The notes beneath the pieces are model-generated. The model was not told the origin of the DNA, did no database searches, and saw only the letters and a list, made by a program, of their open reading frames with translations. From positions 52,953 to 116,952 of the forward strand of contig JAPPJO010000038.1 of assembly GCA_028820325.1 (NCBI GenBank): 64,000 nt of DNA, written 5' to 3'. Both the position numbers and the translations under genes were made by a program. Positions 37,546 through 46,201 of the stretch are shown piece after piece. Position 1 is the stretch's first letter, and each line of letters opens with the position of its first letter. This DNA comes from Gammaproteobacteria bacterium. GTDB lineage: Bacteria > Gemmatimonadota > Gemmatimonadetes > Longimicrobiales > Gaopeijiaceae.

Positions 37546-38390
37546 CGGAGACGAACATAACGCCGGCTCGCCTCCCACCCCAGCATGCAGCGCTTGCGCG
37601 AGCGGCCTCCGCCATAGTTCCCGGACTCCCCGGTGGCGCGAATCACGCGATGGCAGGGGATGAGGAAGCAGATCGGGTTGCTGCCCACCGCGTTGCCCGC
37701 CGCGCGCGCGGCCCGCGCGCTGCAGACCTCGTCGGCGAGGCGTCCGTAGGTCGTGACCGCGCCGGTGGGAATGCGCAGGAGGGCGCGCCACACGGCGAGC
37801 TGGAAGTTGGTCCCGCGCACATGCACCGTCAGCGGGCCGGCGTCCGGATCGAACGGCGCCGAAAAGATGGTCTCCGCGATCGAGCCGGCCCGCGAGTCAT
37901 CGACTTCCAGCAGGGCCCCGCCCCAGGTACGGCGGAGCCCCCGCTTTTCGGCCTCCACATCCCGGGCGCCTGCGAACGAGAGCCGGCACACGCCCCGGCC
38001 CGTCCACGCCACGAAGACGGGCCCGAACGGGGAATCTCCCGTCCCGAAGCCGATCCGCAGCCCGGCGCCCCGGCTCCGGTACTCGCCGGGCGTCGCCGCC
38101 TCCACCGCCACGAAGTGATCGTGCAGCCTTCCCGGGCCGGACAAGCCGCTCCCATACGCCGCCGAGAGCACCGATTGGGCGTTGTCGAGCAGCTTCCTGG
38201 CGTGCCGCACGGTCAGGAACTCCAGAAAGCGCTTCGGCGTGACCCCGGCCCACCGGGAGAACAGCCGATGCAGATGACTCGGGCTGAGCCCGACGTGCGC
38301 CGCCACCTCCGCCAGGTCCGGCTGGCGCGCGCGATGGCCGTCGAGGTAGCGGATGGCGGACTCGATGCGGTCGTAGTCGGTCATGTTCAC
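37542..38390 (-). CDS. ada: Ada-like AraC regulator fused to methylated-DNA-protein-cysteine methyltransferase
   Basis: A 282-residue fusion. An AraC double HTH (about 5-100) is followed by an O6-alkylguanine-DNA alkyltransferase with the acceptor Cys in IPCHRVIRATGESGNYGGG (about residue 245). The N-terminal zinc/methylphosphotriester domain of E. coli Ada is missing, so methyl-triester sensing is not possible in the classical way. GTG 38390 has GGAG 6 nt upstream; ATG 38384 is the alternative. It is coupled to xth. It probably regulates its own operon in response to alkylation. Confidence 0.92.
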   Translation of the reverse strand: MNMTDYDRIESAIRYLDGHRARQPDLAEVAAHVGLSPSHLHRLFSRWAGVTPKRFLEFLTVRHARKLLDNAQSVLSAAYGSGLSGPGRLHDHFVAVEAATPGEYRSRGAGLRIGFGTGDSPFGPVFVAWTGRGVCRLSFAGARDVEAEKRGLRRTWGGALLEVDDSRAGSIAETIFSAPFDPDAGPLTVHVRGTNFQLAVWRALLRIPTGAVTTYGRLADEVCSARAARAAGNAVGSNPICFLIPCHRVIRATGESGNYGGGRSRKRCMLGWEASRRYVRLR

Positions 38391-38619
38391 CTGTTGCTCC
38401 GGCAGGGGTGGCTGGGCCGCGCGTTCGCCGTAAGCTGGCGGATCGGTCCCTCGAAATCGACCCGATCCTTGCCACGAGGCCTGCTTGAAGCGAGTCGGAG
38501 TCCGAACGTTGCCGGAGTAGTGCGGATCACGCGATGATTATCGTTGCACGCGTGTCCGTGCGGAGTCGGGAACTGCCGGTGGCGGCGTTCCCGGTGACGT
38601 CCCTCGCCAACGCACGAGA

Positions 38620-41445
38620 ATGACCATGAACGCCCCCGCATTCATCCACGGACTGCTCATCACGGCCGGCACGCTTCTCGCCCCGTCGCTCCTGGCGGCA
38701 CAGGCGCCGGCACCCGACAGCCCGCTCCCGGCCGATCCCGCGGTCACGGTGGGCGAACTCGCGAACGGACTTCGCTACTACGTGCGCGAGAACGCCACGC
38801 CCGAGAATCGCGCCGAGTTTCGCCTGGTCGTGAACGCCGGCTCAATCCTGGAGGACGAAGACCAGCTCGGTCTGGCCCACTTCACCGAGCACATGGCTTT
38901 CAACGGCACCGAGAACTTCGAGAAGCAGGAACTGGTCGACTACCTGGAATCGATCGGGATGCAGTTCGGCCCCCACATCAACGCCTATACCAGCTTCGAC
39001 GAGACGGTCTACATGCTGCGCGTCCCCATGGACGATCCGGAAGTGCTGGAGACGGCATTCCAGATCCTCCAGGACTGGGCGCGCGGCGTGGTCTTCGACC
39101 CGGAGGAAGTGGACCGGGAGCGCGGGGTGGTGATCGAGGAGTGGCGGCTCGGGCGGGGGGCGCAGGCCCGCATGTTCGACGCCCAGCTCCCCATTCTCTT
39201 CGAGGGCTCCCTCTATGCCGACCGCCTGCCCATCGGGAAGACGGAGGTGCTGGAGACGGCTCCCGCGTCGGTGCTCGAGCGGTTCTACCGTGACTGGTAC
39301 CGGCCCGACCTCATGGCGGTGGTGGCCGTGGGGGACTTCGACGCGGAGGCCATCGAGGGCATGATCCGCGGCGGGTTCGAGGGCCTTGCGCCGCCCGCGA
39401 ATCCCCGCCCTCGCGAGACGCCGGAGGTGCCCTTCGACCACCCGCCGCGGGTGGCCATCGCGACCGACGTCGAGGCGCTGCAGTCGCAGGTGTCGGTGCT
39501 GTACAAGAGGCCGGTAGCCGCCAGGGGCACCGTGGCCGCGTTCCGCCGCGGCATCACCGAGAACCTGTACGAGGGCATGATGGCGGCGCGCCTCGAGGAG
39601 CTGACGCAGCAGGCCGACCCGCCCTTCCTCATCGCCTTCCCGGCCGGCGGCAGCTTCGTGCGCGTGCTGGACATGTACCAGCTCCTCGCACTGGTGCCGG
39701 ACGGCGGGCTCGAGCGCGGACTGGACGCGCTGCTCACGGAGGCCGAGCGCGTCCGCCGCCACGGCTTCACCGCGACGGAGTTCGAACGGCGCAAGGCCGA
39801 GGTCACGCGCGCCTTCGAGCGCCGTTTCGCGGAGCGCGAGAACCAGGAGTCCGCCAGTCTGGCGGGCCGCTACGTCCAGGCGTTTCTGACCGGCGCCGCC
39901 TTCACCAGCCCCGAGGACGAGCTGGAGCTGGTGAACGCGCTCCTGCCCGCGATCACGCTGGAGGAGGTCAACGGCCTGGCCGAGGAGTGGCTGCAGGAGC
40001 GGGGACGCGTGGTCATGGCCAATGCGCCCGAGAAGCCGGACCTGGAGGTGCCTGCGGAAGAGGCCATCCAGGGCGTGTTCGCATCCGTCGTGAGCCGGGA
40101 AATCGAGCCGTACGAGGACACGGCGGTCGACGCGCCGCTGGTAGCCGCGATTCCCGATGGTTCCCCGGTGGTCGACGAGGAAGTGGTGGAGCAGGTGGGG
40201 GTGACCGTGTGGACCCTCGAGAACGGCGTGCGCGTGGTCCTCAAGCCCACCGACTTCCGGGACGACGAGATCCTCTTTGCGGCCACCAGCCCCGGGGGCA
40301 GCTCGCTGGTTCCCGACGAGGAGTTCGCGGGCATCCGCATGGCTTCGGCGGTGGTGGTGGAGGGCGGCGTCGGCGAATTCGACAAGCTTGCCCTGGACAA
40401 GAAGCTGGCGGGCCTGGACGTGCGCGTGTCGGCGAGCGTGGGCGCGTTGACCGAGGGCATCGGCGGCAGCGCTTCGCCGCGCGACGTCGAGACCGCCTTC
40501 CAGCTCATCTACCAGCGCTTCATGGCCCCGAGGAAGGACGAAACCGCGTTCGCAGCCTACAAGACGCTGCTGTCCGGCATCTTCGCCAACCGGGGGGCCA
40601 GTCCCGCCGCGGCGCTCGGCGACACCGTGTCGCTGATCCTGACGCAGGGGCATCCCAGGGCGCTCCCGCCGGACGACGAGATGATCGAGCGCCTGGATCT
40701 GGACGCCTCCTTCGCCTTCTATCAGGATCGATTCGCCGACGCCAGCGACTTCGTCTTCTTCTTCGTGGGCGCGTTCGACCCGGACGAGATGCGGCCGCTG
40801 GTGGAGACCTGGCTGGGCGGACTCCCGAGCCTGGGAAGAGTGGAGACGTGGCGGGACGTAGGGATAGATCCTCCCGAGGGCGTGATCGAGAGGGAGGTGC
40901 GCAAGGGACTCGAGCCCCAGAGCCAGACCCGGATCGTCTTCGCGGGTGACGCCGAGTTCTCGCGCGAGGAGGAGATGGCGCTCGCCGCGCTCGCGGATGT
41001 GCTGGACATCCGCCTTCGCGAGCTGCTGCGCGAGGATCTGGGCGGAACCTACGGAGTGGGCGTAAGCAGTTTCCTGTCGACCCGCCCGGACGAGGAATAT
41101 TCGGTGCGCATCAGCTTCGGTTCGGCGCCGGAACGGGCAGAGGAGCTGGCGGCCGTGGTCTTCGAGGAGATCGACCGCATTCAGCTGGAAGGGCCCGATG
41201 CCGAGACCGTGGAGAAGGTGCGCGAGACCCAGCGCCGCAACAGGGAGACCCGACTGGAGCAGAACCGTTACTGGCTGGGCCGCCTCCAGCGCCTGCACCA
41301 GCTCGGCGTGGACTACGGCTACGCGACCTCCTACGAGTTCATCGAGGGATGGACCGCGGACCACGTGCAAGAGGCCGCGCTCCGGTACCTGCGTGACGAC
41401 CGATTCGTGAAGGTCGTGCTGTACCCGGAGAACCCCGTGCCCTGA
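38620..41445 (+). CDS. M16-family (insulinase-type) zinc metallopeptidase, exported
   Basis: A 941-residue two-repeat M16 peptidase with a signal peptide ending in LLAAQ. The inverted zinc motif HxxEH is at 87-91 (HFTEH), and the third ligand Glu is in ERGVVIEEWR, about 75 residues later. The C-terminal half (about 500-940) has the same fold without the motif, as in PqqL and other bacterial M16B/C proteins. It probably cleaves peptides in the periplasm, which fits the peptide-scavenging neighbours. It is divergent from the ada gene across 229 nt. Confidence 0.93.
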   Translation: MTMNAPAFIHGLLITAGTLLAPSLLAAQAPAPDSPLPADPAVTVGELANGLRYYVRENATPENRAEFRLVVNAGSILEDEDQLGLAHFTEHMAFNGTENFEKQELVDYLESIGMQFGPHINAYTSFDETVYMLRVPMDDPEVLETAFQILQDWARGVVFDPEEVDRERGVVIEEWRLGRGAQARMFDAQLPILFEGSLYADRLPIGKTEVLETAPASVLERFYRDWYRPDLMAVVAVGDFDAEAIEGMIRGGFEGLAPPANPRPRETPEVPFDHPPRVAIATDVEALQSQVSVLYKRPVAARGTVAAFRRGITENLYEGMMAARLEELTQQADPPFLIAFPAGGSFVRVLDMYQLLALVPDGGLERGLDALLTEAERVRRHGFTATEFERRKAEVTRAFERRFAERENQESASLAGRYVQAFLTGAAFTSPEDELELVNALLPAITLEEVNGLAEEWLQERGRVVMANAPEKPDLEVPAEEAIQGVFASVVSREIEPYEDTAVDAPLVAAIPDGSPVVDEEVVEQVGVTVWTLENGVRVVLKPTDFRDDEILFAATSPGGSSLVPDEEFAGIRMASAVVVEGGVGEFDKLALDKKLAGLDVRVSASVGALTEGIGGSASPRDVETAFQLIYQRFMAPRKDETAFAAYKTLLSGIFANRGASPAAALGDTVSLILTQGHPRALPPDDEMIERLDLDASFAFYQDRFADASDFVFFFVGAFDPDEMRPLVETWLGGLPSLGRVETWRDVGIDPPEGVIEREVRKGLEPQSQTRIVFAGDAEFSREEEMALAALADVLDIRLRELLREDLGGTYGVGVSSFLSTRPDEEYSVRISFGSAPERAEELAAVVFEEIDRIQLEGPDAETVEKVRETQRRNRETRLEQNRYWLGRLQRLHQLGVDYGYATSYEFIEGWTADHVQEAALRYLRDDRFVKVVLYPENPVP

Positions 41446-41449
41446 GGCT

Positions 41450-42052
41450 CTACCCGGCGAGCAGGGTCAGCGCGACCGCGGTCACCAGGGCCACCGTCAC
41501 GTTGTCGTCCACCGGGATGGGCGCCCGCTCCGCCGCCGCCGCCACCAGGCCGACGGCAACCGCGGGCCCCGATCCGGTGAACGGCAGCACGCACGCCGTC
41601 GCGACCGCCCAGAATACGGCGGACCCGAGCAGCGATGGCTGTCCCGGCGCCGCGCGGCCCCAGAGCTGGCCACACACGCTGGCGCACGGATCGGCCAGCG
41701 CGACCACCAGGATGCTGGGGATCCAGACCCGGCTCGGAAACACCAGCATCACCGCGGCGGCGCCGATCACGTACCAGGTCGACGACGCCCACTTGCCGGA
41801 CTCCCGCGGCGAGGCGAGGTGGCGGAAGACCCGGAAGAACTTGCGGTTGAGGTCCGGTCGCCGGAGGCGCAGGACATCCGTCCCGACTGCCACCGCGATG
41901 ATCGCGCCAAGACCCACCGAGAGCGCCAGCGGCGGCAGGAAGTCCAGCCAGATGAGCCCCACCAGCCCCAGGCCGCAGCCGGCGTGCACGACGCGCCGCC
42001 ACGGCTGCAGGCCGCGCGTCTGCTCCACCAGTTTCTCCAGGGCCGGGTCCAT
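41450..42052 (-). CDS. Diacylglycerol/polyprenol kinase family membrane protein
   Basis: A 200-residue integral membrane protein with about six hydrophobic segments. The SEC59/DGK1/VTE5-type signature appears as a basic RRPDLNRKFFRVFRHLAS loop and ADPCASVCGQLWG with the conserved Asp-Pro. Family members phosphorylate lipid alcohols (dolichol, phytol, diacylglycerol) with CTP or ATP. The start at ATG 42052 is chosen from the domain; upstream residues in frame are not protein-like. It diverges from a PAP2 phosphatase gene 84 nt away, a plausible opposite activity on lipid phosphates. Confidence 0.8.
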   Translation of the reverse strand: MDPALEKLVEQTRGLQPWRRVVHAGCGLGLVGLIWLDFLPPLALSVGLGAIIAVAVGTDVLRLRRPDLNRKFFRVFRHLASPRESGKWASSTWYVIGAAAVMLVFPSRVWIPSILVVALADPCASVCGQLWGRAAPGQPSLLGSAVFWAVATACVLPFTGSGPAVAVGLVAAAAERAPIPVDDNVTVALVTAVALTLLAG

Positions 42053-42136
42053 GGTCCGGAAACTAAACCCCCTTGCCGGCCGTTCGCTTCTTCGTAAGAT
42101 GGAAGGCGCCGCGCACACCTCGCCAGGAATCCGATC

Positions 42137-42637
42137 ATGATGGCAGCGCTGAGAGCCTACGACGAGCGCATGCTGGATGTCATCACGGCTCGCCGGAAAC
42201 GGTGGCTGGACATCTTCATGCGCGGCGTCACGCATGCGGGCGACTGGCCGTCGATGGTGGGCATCACGCTGATCCTCAGCTTCGGATTCCCGTCCGGACT
42301 GCGCCGGGTGGGGCTCGAATGCATGGCCGTGCTTACGGTGTCGCACCTGGCGGTGCAATTGATGAAGCGCACCATCAATCGGGCGAGGCCGAAGCTGCGT
42401 CCGACGGGGCTGTTCGTCCTGAAACCCCCCGACCGCTTCAGCTTCCCCTCGGGCCACGCCACCGCCGGGCTGGCGGTCGCCATCCCGCTCTACGTCGCGC
42501 TCCCCGCGCTGGCGGCCTTCACGGTTCTCGGCCTGGGGCTGGCCATCGGCGTGTCGCGCGCCTACCTGGGCGTGCACTATCCGGGCGACGTGCTCATGGG
42601 CTGGGTGACGGCGGTCGTCACCGCGCTGATCGTTTGA
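42137..42637 (+). CDS. PAP2-family membrane phosphatase
   Basis: A 166-residue membrane phosphatase with the three PAP2 motifs in order: KRTINRARP, FPSGHAT and SRAYLGVHYPGD. It probably removes phosphate from undecaprenyl pyrophosphate or phosphatidate. Four or five hydrophobic segments are visible. Two ATG codons open the ORF (42137 and 42140). It is convergent with the kinase-regulator gene that begins the duplicated module. Confidence 0.9.
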   Translation: MMAALRAYDERMLDVITARRKRWLDIFMRGVTHAGDWPSMVGITLILSFGFPSGLRRVGLECMAVLTVSHLAVQLMKRTINRARPKLRPTGLFVLKPPDRFSFPSGHATAGLAVAIPLYVALPALAAFTVLGLGLAIGVSRAYLGVHYPGDVLMGWVTAVVTALIV

Positions 42638-42688
42638 CGGCAGCCTGCCGGTCCAGCGTGGCAGCCGCCCGACCCGAGTCGGCTTCGC

Positions 42689-44728
42689 CTAGGCGGGCCC
42701 CCTGGGGCGGTCGCCCGGTGCCGGCATCCGGTAGCCCACTCTTCGCTCGTTGATGATGTAAGCCGGCCGAGCCCCGTCCTCGCCCAGTTTCTCGCGCAGC
42801 CTCCTCACGACGGCGTGCACCAGCCTCGGGTTGGCGGAGCCCCGATAGCGGGTGCCCCAGGCGAGGCGCAGGAGCGCGCGGTAGGTCAGCACTCGTCCGG
42901 GGTTGGTCGAGAGCACGCGCAGCAGCTCGTACTCGGTGGCTGTCAGCTCCAGCGGCTCGCCGCCGAAGGTCACCCGGCGCGCATCATAGTCGATGGCCAG
43001 CTCTCGCAGCACGAAGGATGCGGGCTCGGCGCGCCTGCGCAACGCCGCCCGGATCCTCGCCGTCAATTCCGTCGCCGAGAACGGCTTGACGATGTAGTCG
43101 GCGGCCCCGGCTTCGAAAGCCTTCGCGATCGTTTCGTCCCGCGCGTAGGCGGAGATGAAGATGACCGGCAGATCGGCCAGGTCCGGAACCTGTTCCATCA
43201 GCTTGATGCCGTCGGTCCCGGGAAACATCAGATCGAGCAGGACCAGGTGCGGCCGCTCCGCGCGAATGATGCTCGACAGTTCCCGCGGCTCGCCCGTCTC
43301 GAGCACGGCGTACCCTGCCGTGGTGAGCGCATCGCGGACGAAGAACAGCGCCTGCGGGTCGTCGTCCACCACCAGGATGCGCGTCGGCTTCCCGCCTCGA
43401 TGGGAGCGTTGCCGCGCGTAGGATTCCGGCGCCGTCACGTCGCCGCCGGCCTCCTCGGCGATGGGGACGGTGAACGTGAACCGGGCGCCCCGGTCCTCGC
43501 CTCCGCTCTCCGCCCGGATGCGCCCTCCGTGCGCCTCCACCAGCCCATTGCAGATGGCGAGCCCCAGGCCCGTCGCCACACCCCGCCTTCCGTCGCCCGC
43601 ACCGGCCCGCCGGGAGAACAATCGCGCGAGCCGTTCGGGCGGGATGCCCTTGCCATAGTCCGAGACCGAGATCGCGACGTGCACGCCGTCCCGCCGGGCG
43701 CTCACCTCTATCGGGGACGATGCCTGAGAGTGTTTTGCCGCATTGGAGAGGAGGTTGCCCAGGACCTGCACGATGCGCTTCCGGTCCACCAGCACGCTCG
43801 GCAGGTCCGGAGGAACGTCGACGCGCACGCCCTGCTGGCCGCCGGCGCCCAGGAACGTGTTCCTCGCCCGGTCGATCAGCGCTCCGACGTCCGAGGCTTC
43901 GGGCGAGATTGACAGGGTGCCCGTCGCGATCCGCCCCGCATCGAGCAGATCGCCCATGAGGACGCTCATGTTGTCGGCCTGCTCGTCGATGATCCGGAAG
44001 AACTGCAGCATCTCGGCGGAAGAGAAGCGCGTGGACGCCCCGAGCACCGTGGTTGACGAGCCCTTGATGGCGGCCAGCGGCGCGCGCAACTCGTGCGTCA
44101 CGATCCCCAGGAACTTCGTGCGCGCACGCTGCTCCTCGCGGAAGGTGCGGGCATTGGCGATCGCCGTCGCTGCCTGCGACGCCAGCAGCACGAGAACCTC
44201 CTCGTCCTCGCGGGTGAACTCGCGGTCTCCGTCCTTTCCGACGAGAAAGACACTGCCGGCGTAGATGCCCCGATGACGGATCGGCGTGGCCTGCAGCGTC
44301 CGGGATGCAATGGCGACGGGCAGGAAACCGCACGACCGGAGCCAGGTCGGCAGATCCCCGATCCGCACCGCATCCGGAAGATCGCGGAAACGCTCGAAGA
44401 CCCGGAGCGCATCTTCCCATTCCTCGAGCTGCCGCAACTGCTCCCGCGTCAGCCCGGAGGCGACCCAGGATTCGGGTTCGCCCGCATCGTCGACGGTGGC
44501 GATCAGGCCATGGCGGGCACCGGTCAGGGCTCGGGCGCTGTCGACGACTTCCTGCAGGACGGTTGCAAGGTCCAGGCTCGCATTGATGCGCAGGATCGCG
44601 TTGCAGAGTTGCGAAACGCGCTCCTCGATTCCCAGCGCGTCCGGGTGGCCTGTCACCGGCCCACCCCCCCGGAGCTCGTCCGTCGTCCTGTCCCCGGATA
44701 CAACCGGTGCGTCACCAAAACATCGCAA
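42689..44728 (-). CDS. One-piece GAF-histidine kinase-receiver-winged-helix regulator, module copy 1
   Basis: A 679-residue soluble protein that fuses an entire two-component system: GAF domain (about 45-195), HisKA with phospho-acceptor H212 in THELRAPL, HATPase (N-box near 325-335, G-box DYGKGIPP), receiver domain (acidic D455-D457, phospho-acceptor D499 in LLDLMFPG, Lys in IVKPFS), and an OmpR-type winged helix at the C-terminus ending in RRVGYRMP. No membrane segment is present, so it senses a cytoplasmic ligand and binds DNA itself. The annotated start is TTG 44728; GTG 44656 is also possible. It is divergent from the LuxR gene. Confidence 0.88.
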   Translation of the reverse strand: MRCFGDAPVVSGDRTTDELRGGGPVTGHPDALGIEERVSQLCNAILRINASLDLATVLQEVVDSARALTGARHGLIATVDDAGEPESWVASGLTREQLRQLEEWEDALRVFERFRDLPDAVRIGDLPTWLRSCGFLPVAIASRTLQATPIRHRGIYAGSVFLVGKDGDREFTREDEEVLVLLASQAATAIANARTFREEQRARTKFLGIVTHELRAPLAAIKGSSTTVLGASTRFSSAEMLQFFRIIDEQADNMSVLMGDLLDAGRIATGTLSISPEASDVGALIDRARNTFLGAGGQQGVRVDVPPDLPSVLVDRKRIVQVLGNLLSNAAKHSQASSPIEVSARRDGVHVAISVSDYGKGIPPERLARLFSRRAGAGDGRRGVATGLGLAICNGLVEAHGGRIRAESGGEDRGARFTFTVPIAEEAGGDVTAPESYARQRSHRGGKPTRILVVDDDPQALFFVRDALTTAGYAVLETGEPRELSSIIRAERPHLVLLDLMFPGTDGIKLMEQVPDLADLPVIFISAYARDETIAKAFEAGAADYIVKPFSATELTARIRAALRRRAEPASFVLRELAIDYDARRVTFGGEPLELTATEYELLRVLSTNPGRVLTYRALLRLAWGTRYRGSANPRLVHAVVRRLREKLGEDGARPAYIINERRVGYRMPAPGDRPRGPA

Positions 44729-44960
44729 ACCCGACTCAAAATGTCATCCAATCCTCATATAAGAACTAGTCCGGACGTGTCCGCATTTCGTAATATCACT
44801 TAAATATCACTAATCGACCTCAGAATATGACTGACAAATCACATGTTATCGGCTACCTTGAATGACGGGCTTGCGGTAAGCATGGGGGCGCTGTGTCCAG
44901 GCTATGGCTCCATTTGGCTACCGGAGGCGCGTGTTCGGGTGACGCGGCGAGGCAGGTACC
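44729..44960. promoter_or_regulatory. Divergent AT-rich promoter region, module copy 1
   Basis: The 232 nt between the kinase-regulator and LuxR starts are far richer in A and T than the surroundings from about 44720 to 44870, with repeats of AATATCACT (about 44792-44814). It probably holds both promoters. I can see no confident -35/-10 pair or operator. Confidence 0.5.
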
Positions 44961-46112
44961 ATGAACCCACCGGATCTGTTCGAGCGCGTCGTGGTGTCGC
45001 TGCAGGAGGCGGCGCTCGGCAAGGCGCGCTGGTCGGAGGCGGCGTTGCTGATCAACGAGATCAGCGGGACGAGGGGTGGCGCCCTGGCGTTTGCCGACGG
45101 CCGCGCCCAGGCTGATGCACACTTCCTGTTCATGCAGCTGTGCCACGACGGCGAACGCCGCGAGGACCTCGAGAGGGAGTACTTCAGGGAGTATTGGGAA
45201 CGCGACGAGAGCATTCCCCGCATCGGCCGTCTGGCGGACGGAGTGCTGGTGCCCACCGCCGAACTGTACACGGACCGGGAGAAGAAGAAGTCGCCGGCGT
45301 ACACCGAGGCGAGGCGCAGGACCGGGATGCAGAACGGCCTCAACGTGCGGTTGGATGGACCGGGCGGATCGAACATCGTCCTGAGTCTCGCGGACTCCCG
45401 GGAACCGGGAGGCTGGAGTTCGGCTCAGCTGGCCGTGGTCCGGCGCCTGCTCCCGCACGTGCGGCAGTTCGTGCGAGTTCGCAAGACGCTGACCGATGCC
45501 GGAGCGCTGGGACGCTCGCTCTTCGCGTTGCTCGACGAGAGCCGCTGCAGCGTCATCCAGCTCGACCGGAACGCGCGAATCATTGCGGCGAACGACCGGG
45601 CCTGCCGCTTGCTGCGAGAGACAAGAGAACTGTCGGACCGGGAAGGGTTCCTGAGCGCCACTACGCCTCGCGACAACGGCGAGTTGCAGCAATTGCTGGC
45701 TCAGGCGCTGCCGCGGCTCGGCGGCCCGGGATCGTCCGGGTCAATGACCATCAGGCGTTCGTCATCCCGCACCAACCTGGTCGTGCACGTCACCCCCGTG
45801 GCGGTGCGCCAGCGGGACTTCCGCGCCGGGCACGTCGCCGCGCTCGTCCTGGTCGTCGACCCGGAACGTCGGCCCAGCATCGACGTCCGCCTTGTGCAAG
45901 CCGCGCTCGACCTGACCCCGGCCGAGAGCCGGCTGGCGGTCATGGTGGCCGCCGGGCAACACGCACGTGACATAGCCGCGCGCACGGGACGCAGCGAAGG
46001 CACGGTGCGCTGGCACATACAGAACATCTTCCGCAAACAGGGCATCTCGGGTCAGGCGGATCTTGTGCGGCGGGTGTTGTCGCTGGAGGGCTTTCCGGAC
46101 TTCAGCCCCTGA
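44961..46112 (+). CDS. PAS-LuxR transcriptional regulator, module copy 1
   Basis: A 383-residue regulator. The N-terminal half is an unassigned sensory region; a PAS-like domain lies at about 185-290 (VIQLDRNARIIAANDRACRLL), and a LuxR/GerE helix-turn-helix at about 312-375 (LTPAESRLAVMVAAGQHARDIAARTG ... HIQNIFRKQG, given in parts). There is no receiver or autoinducer-binding domain of known type. It is closely related to 59848-60999: identical length, with differences scattered. It converges on the TnpB-like gene. Confidence 0.88.
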   Translation: MNPPDLFERVVVSLQEAALGKARWSEAALLINEISGTRGGALAFADGRAQADAHFLFMQLCHDGERREDLEREYFREYWERDESIPRIGRLADGVLVPTAELYTDREKKKSPAYTEARRRTGMQNGLNVRLDGPGGSNIVLSLADSREPGGWSSAQLAVVRRLLPHVRQFVRVRKTLTDAGALGRSLFALLDESRCSVIQLDRNARIIAANDRACRLLRETRELSDREGFLSATTPRDNGELQQLLAQALPRLGGPGSSGSMTIRRSSSRTNLVVHVTPVAVRQRDFRAGHVAALVLVVDPERRPSIDVRLVQAALDLTPAESRLAVMVAAGQHARDIAARTGRSEGTVRWHIQNIFRKQGISGQADLVRRVLSLEGFPDFSP

Positions 46113-46201
46113 CCCCGGACCCGGGCAGGCGTCGTGGCGATCGTGTTCCAGCCTTGCATGTCCCTCGCACCCCGCTGATTCGTTCCGGCCTTCGCAGACG
46201 A

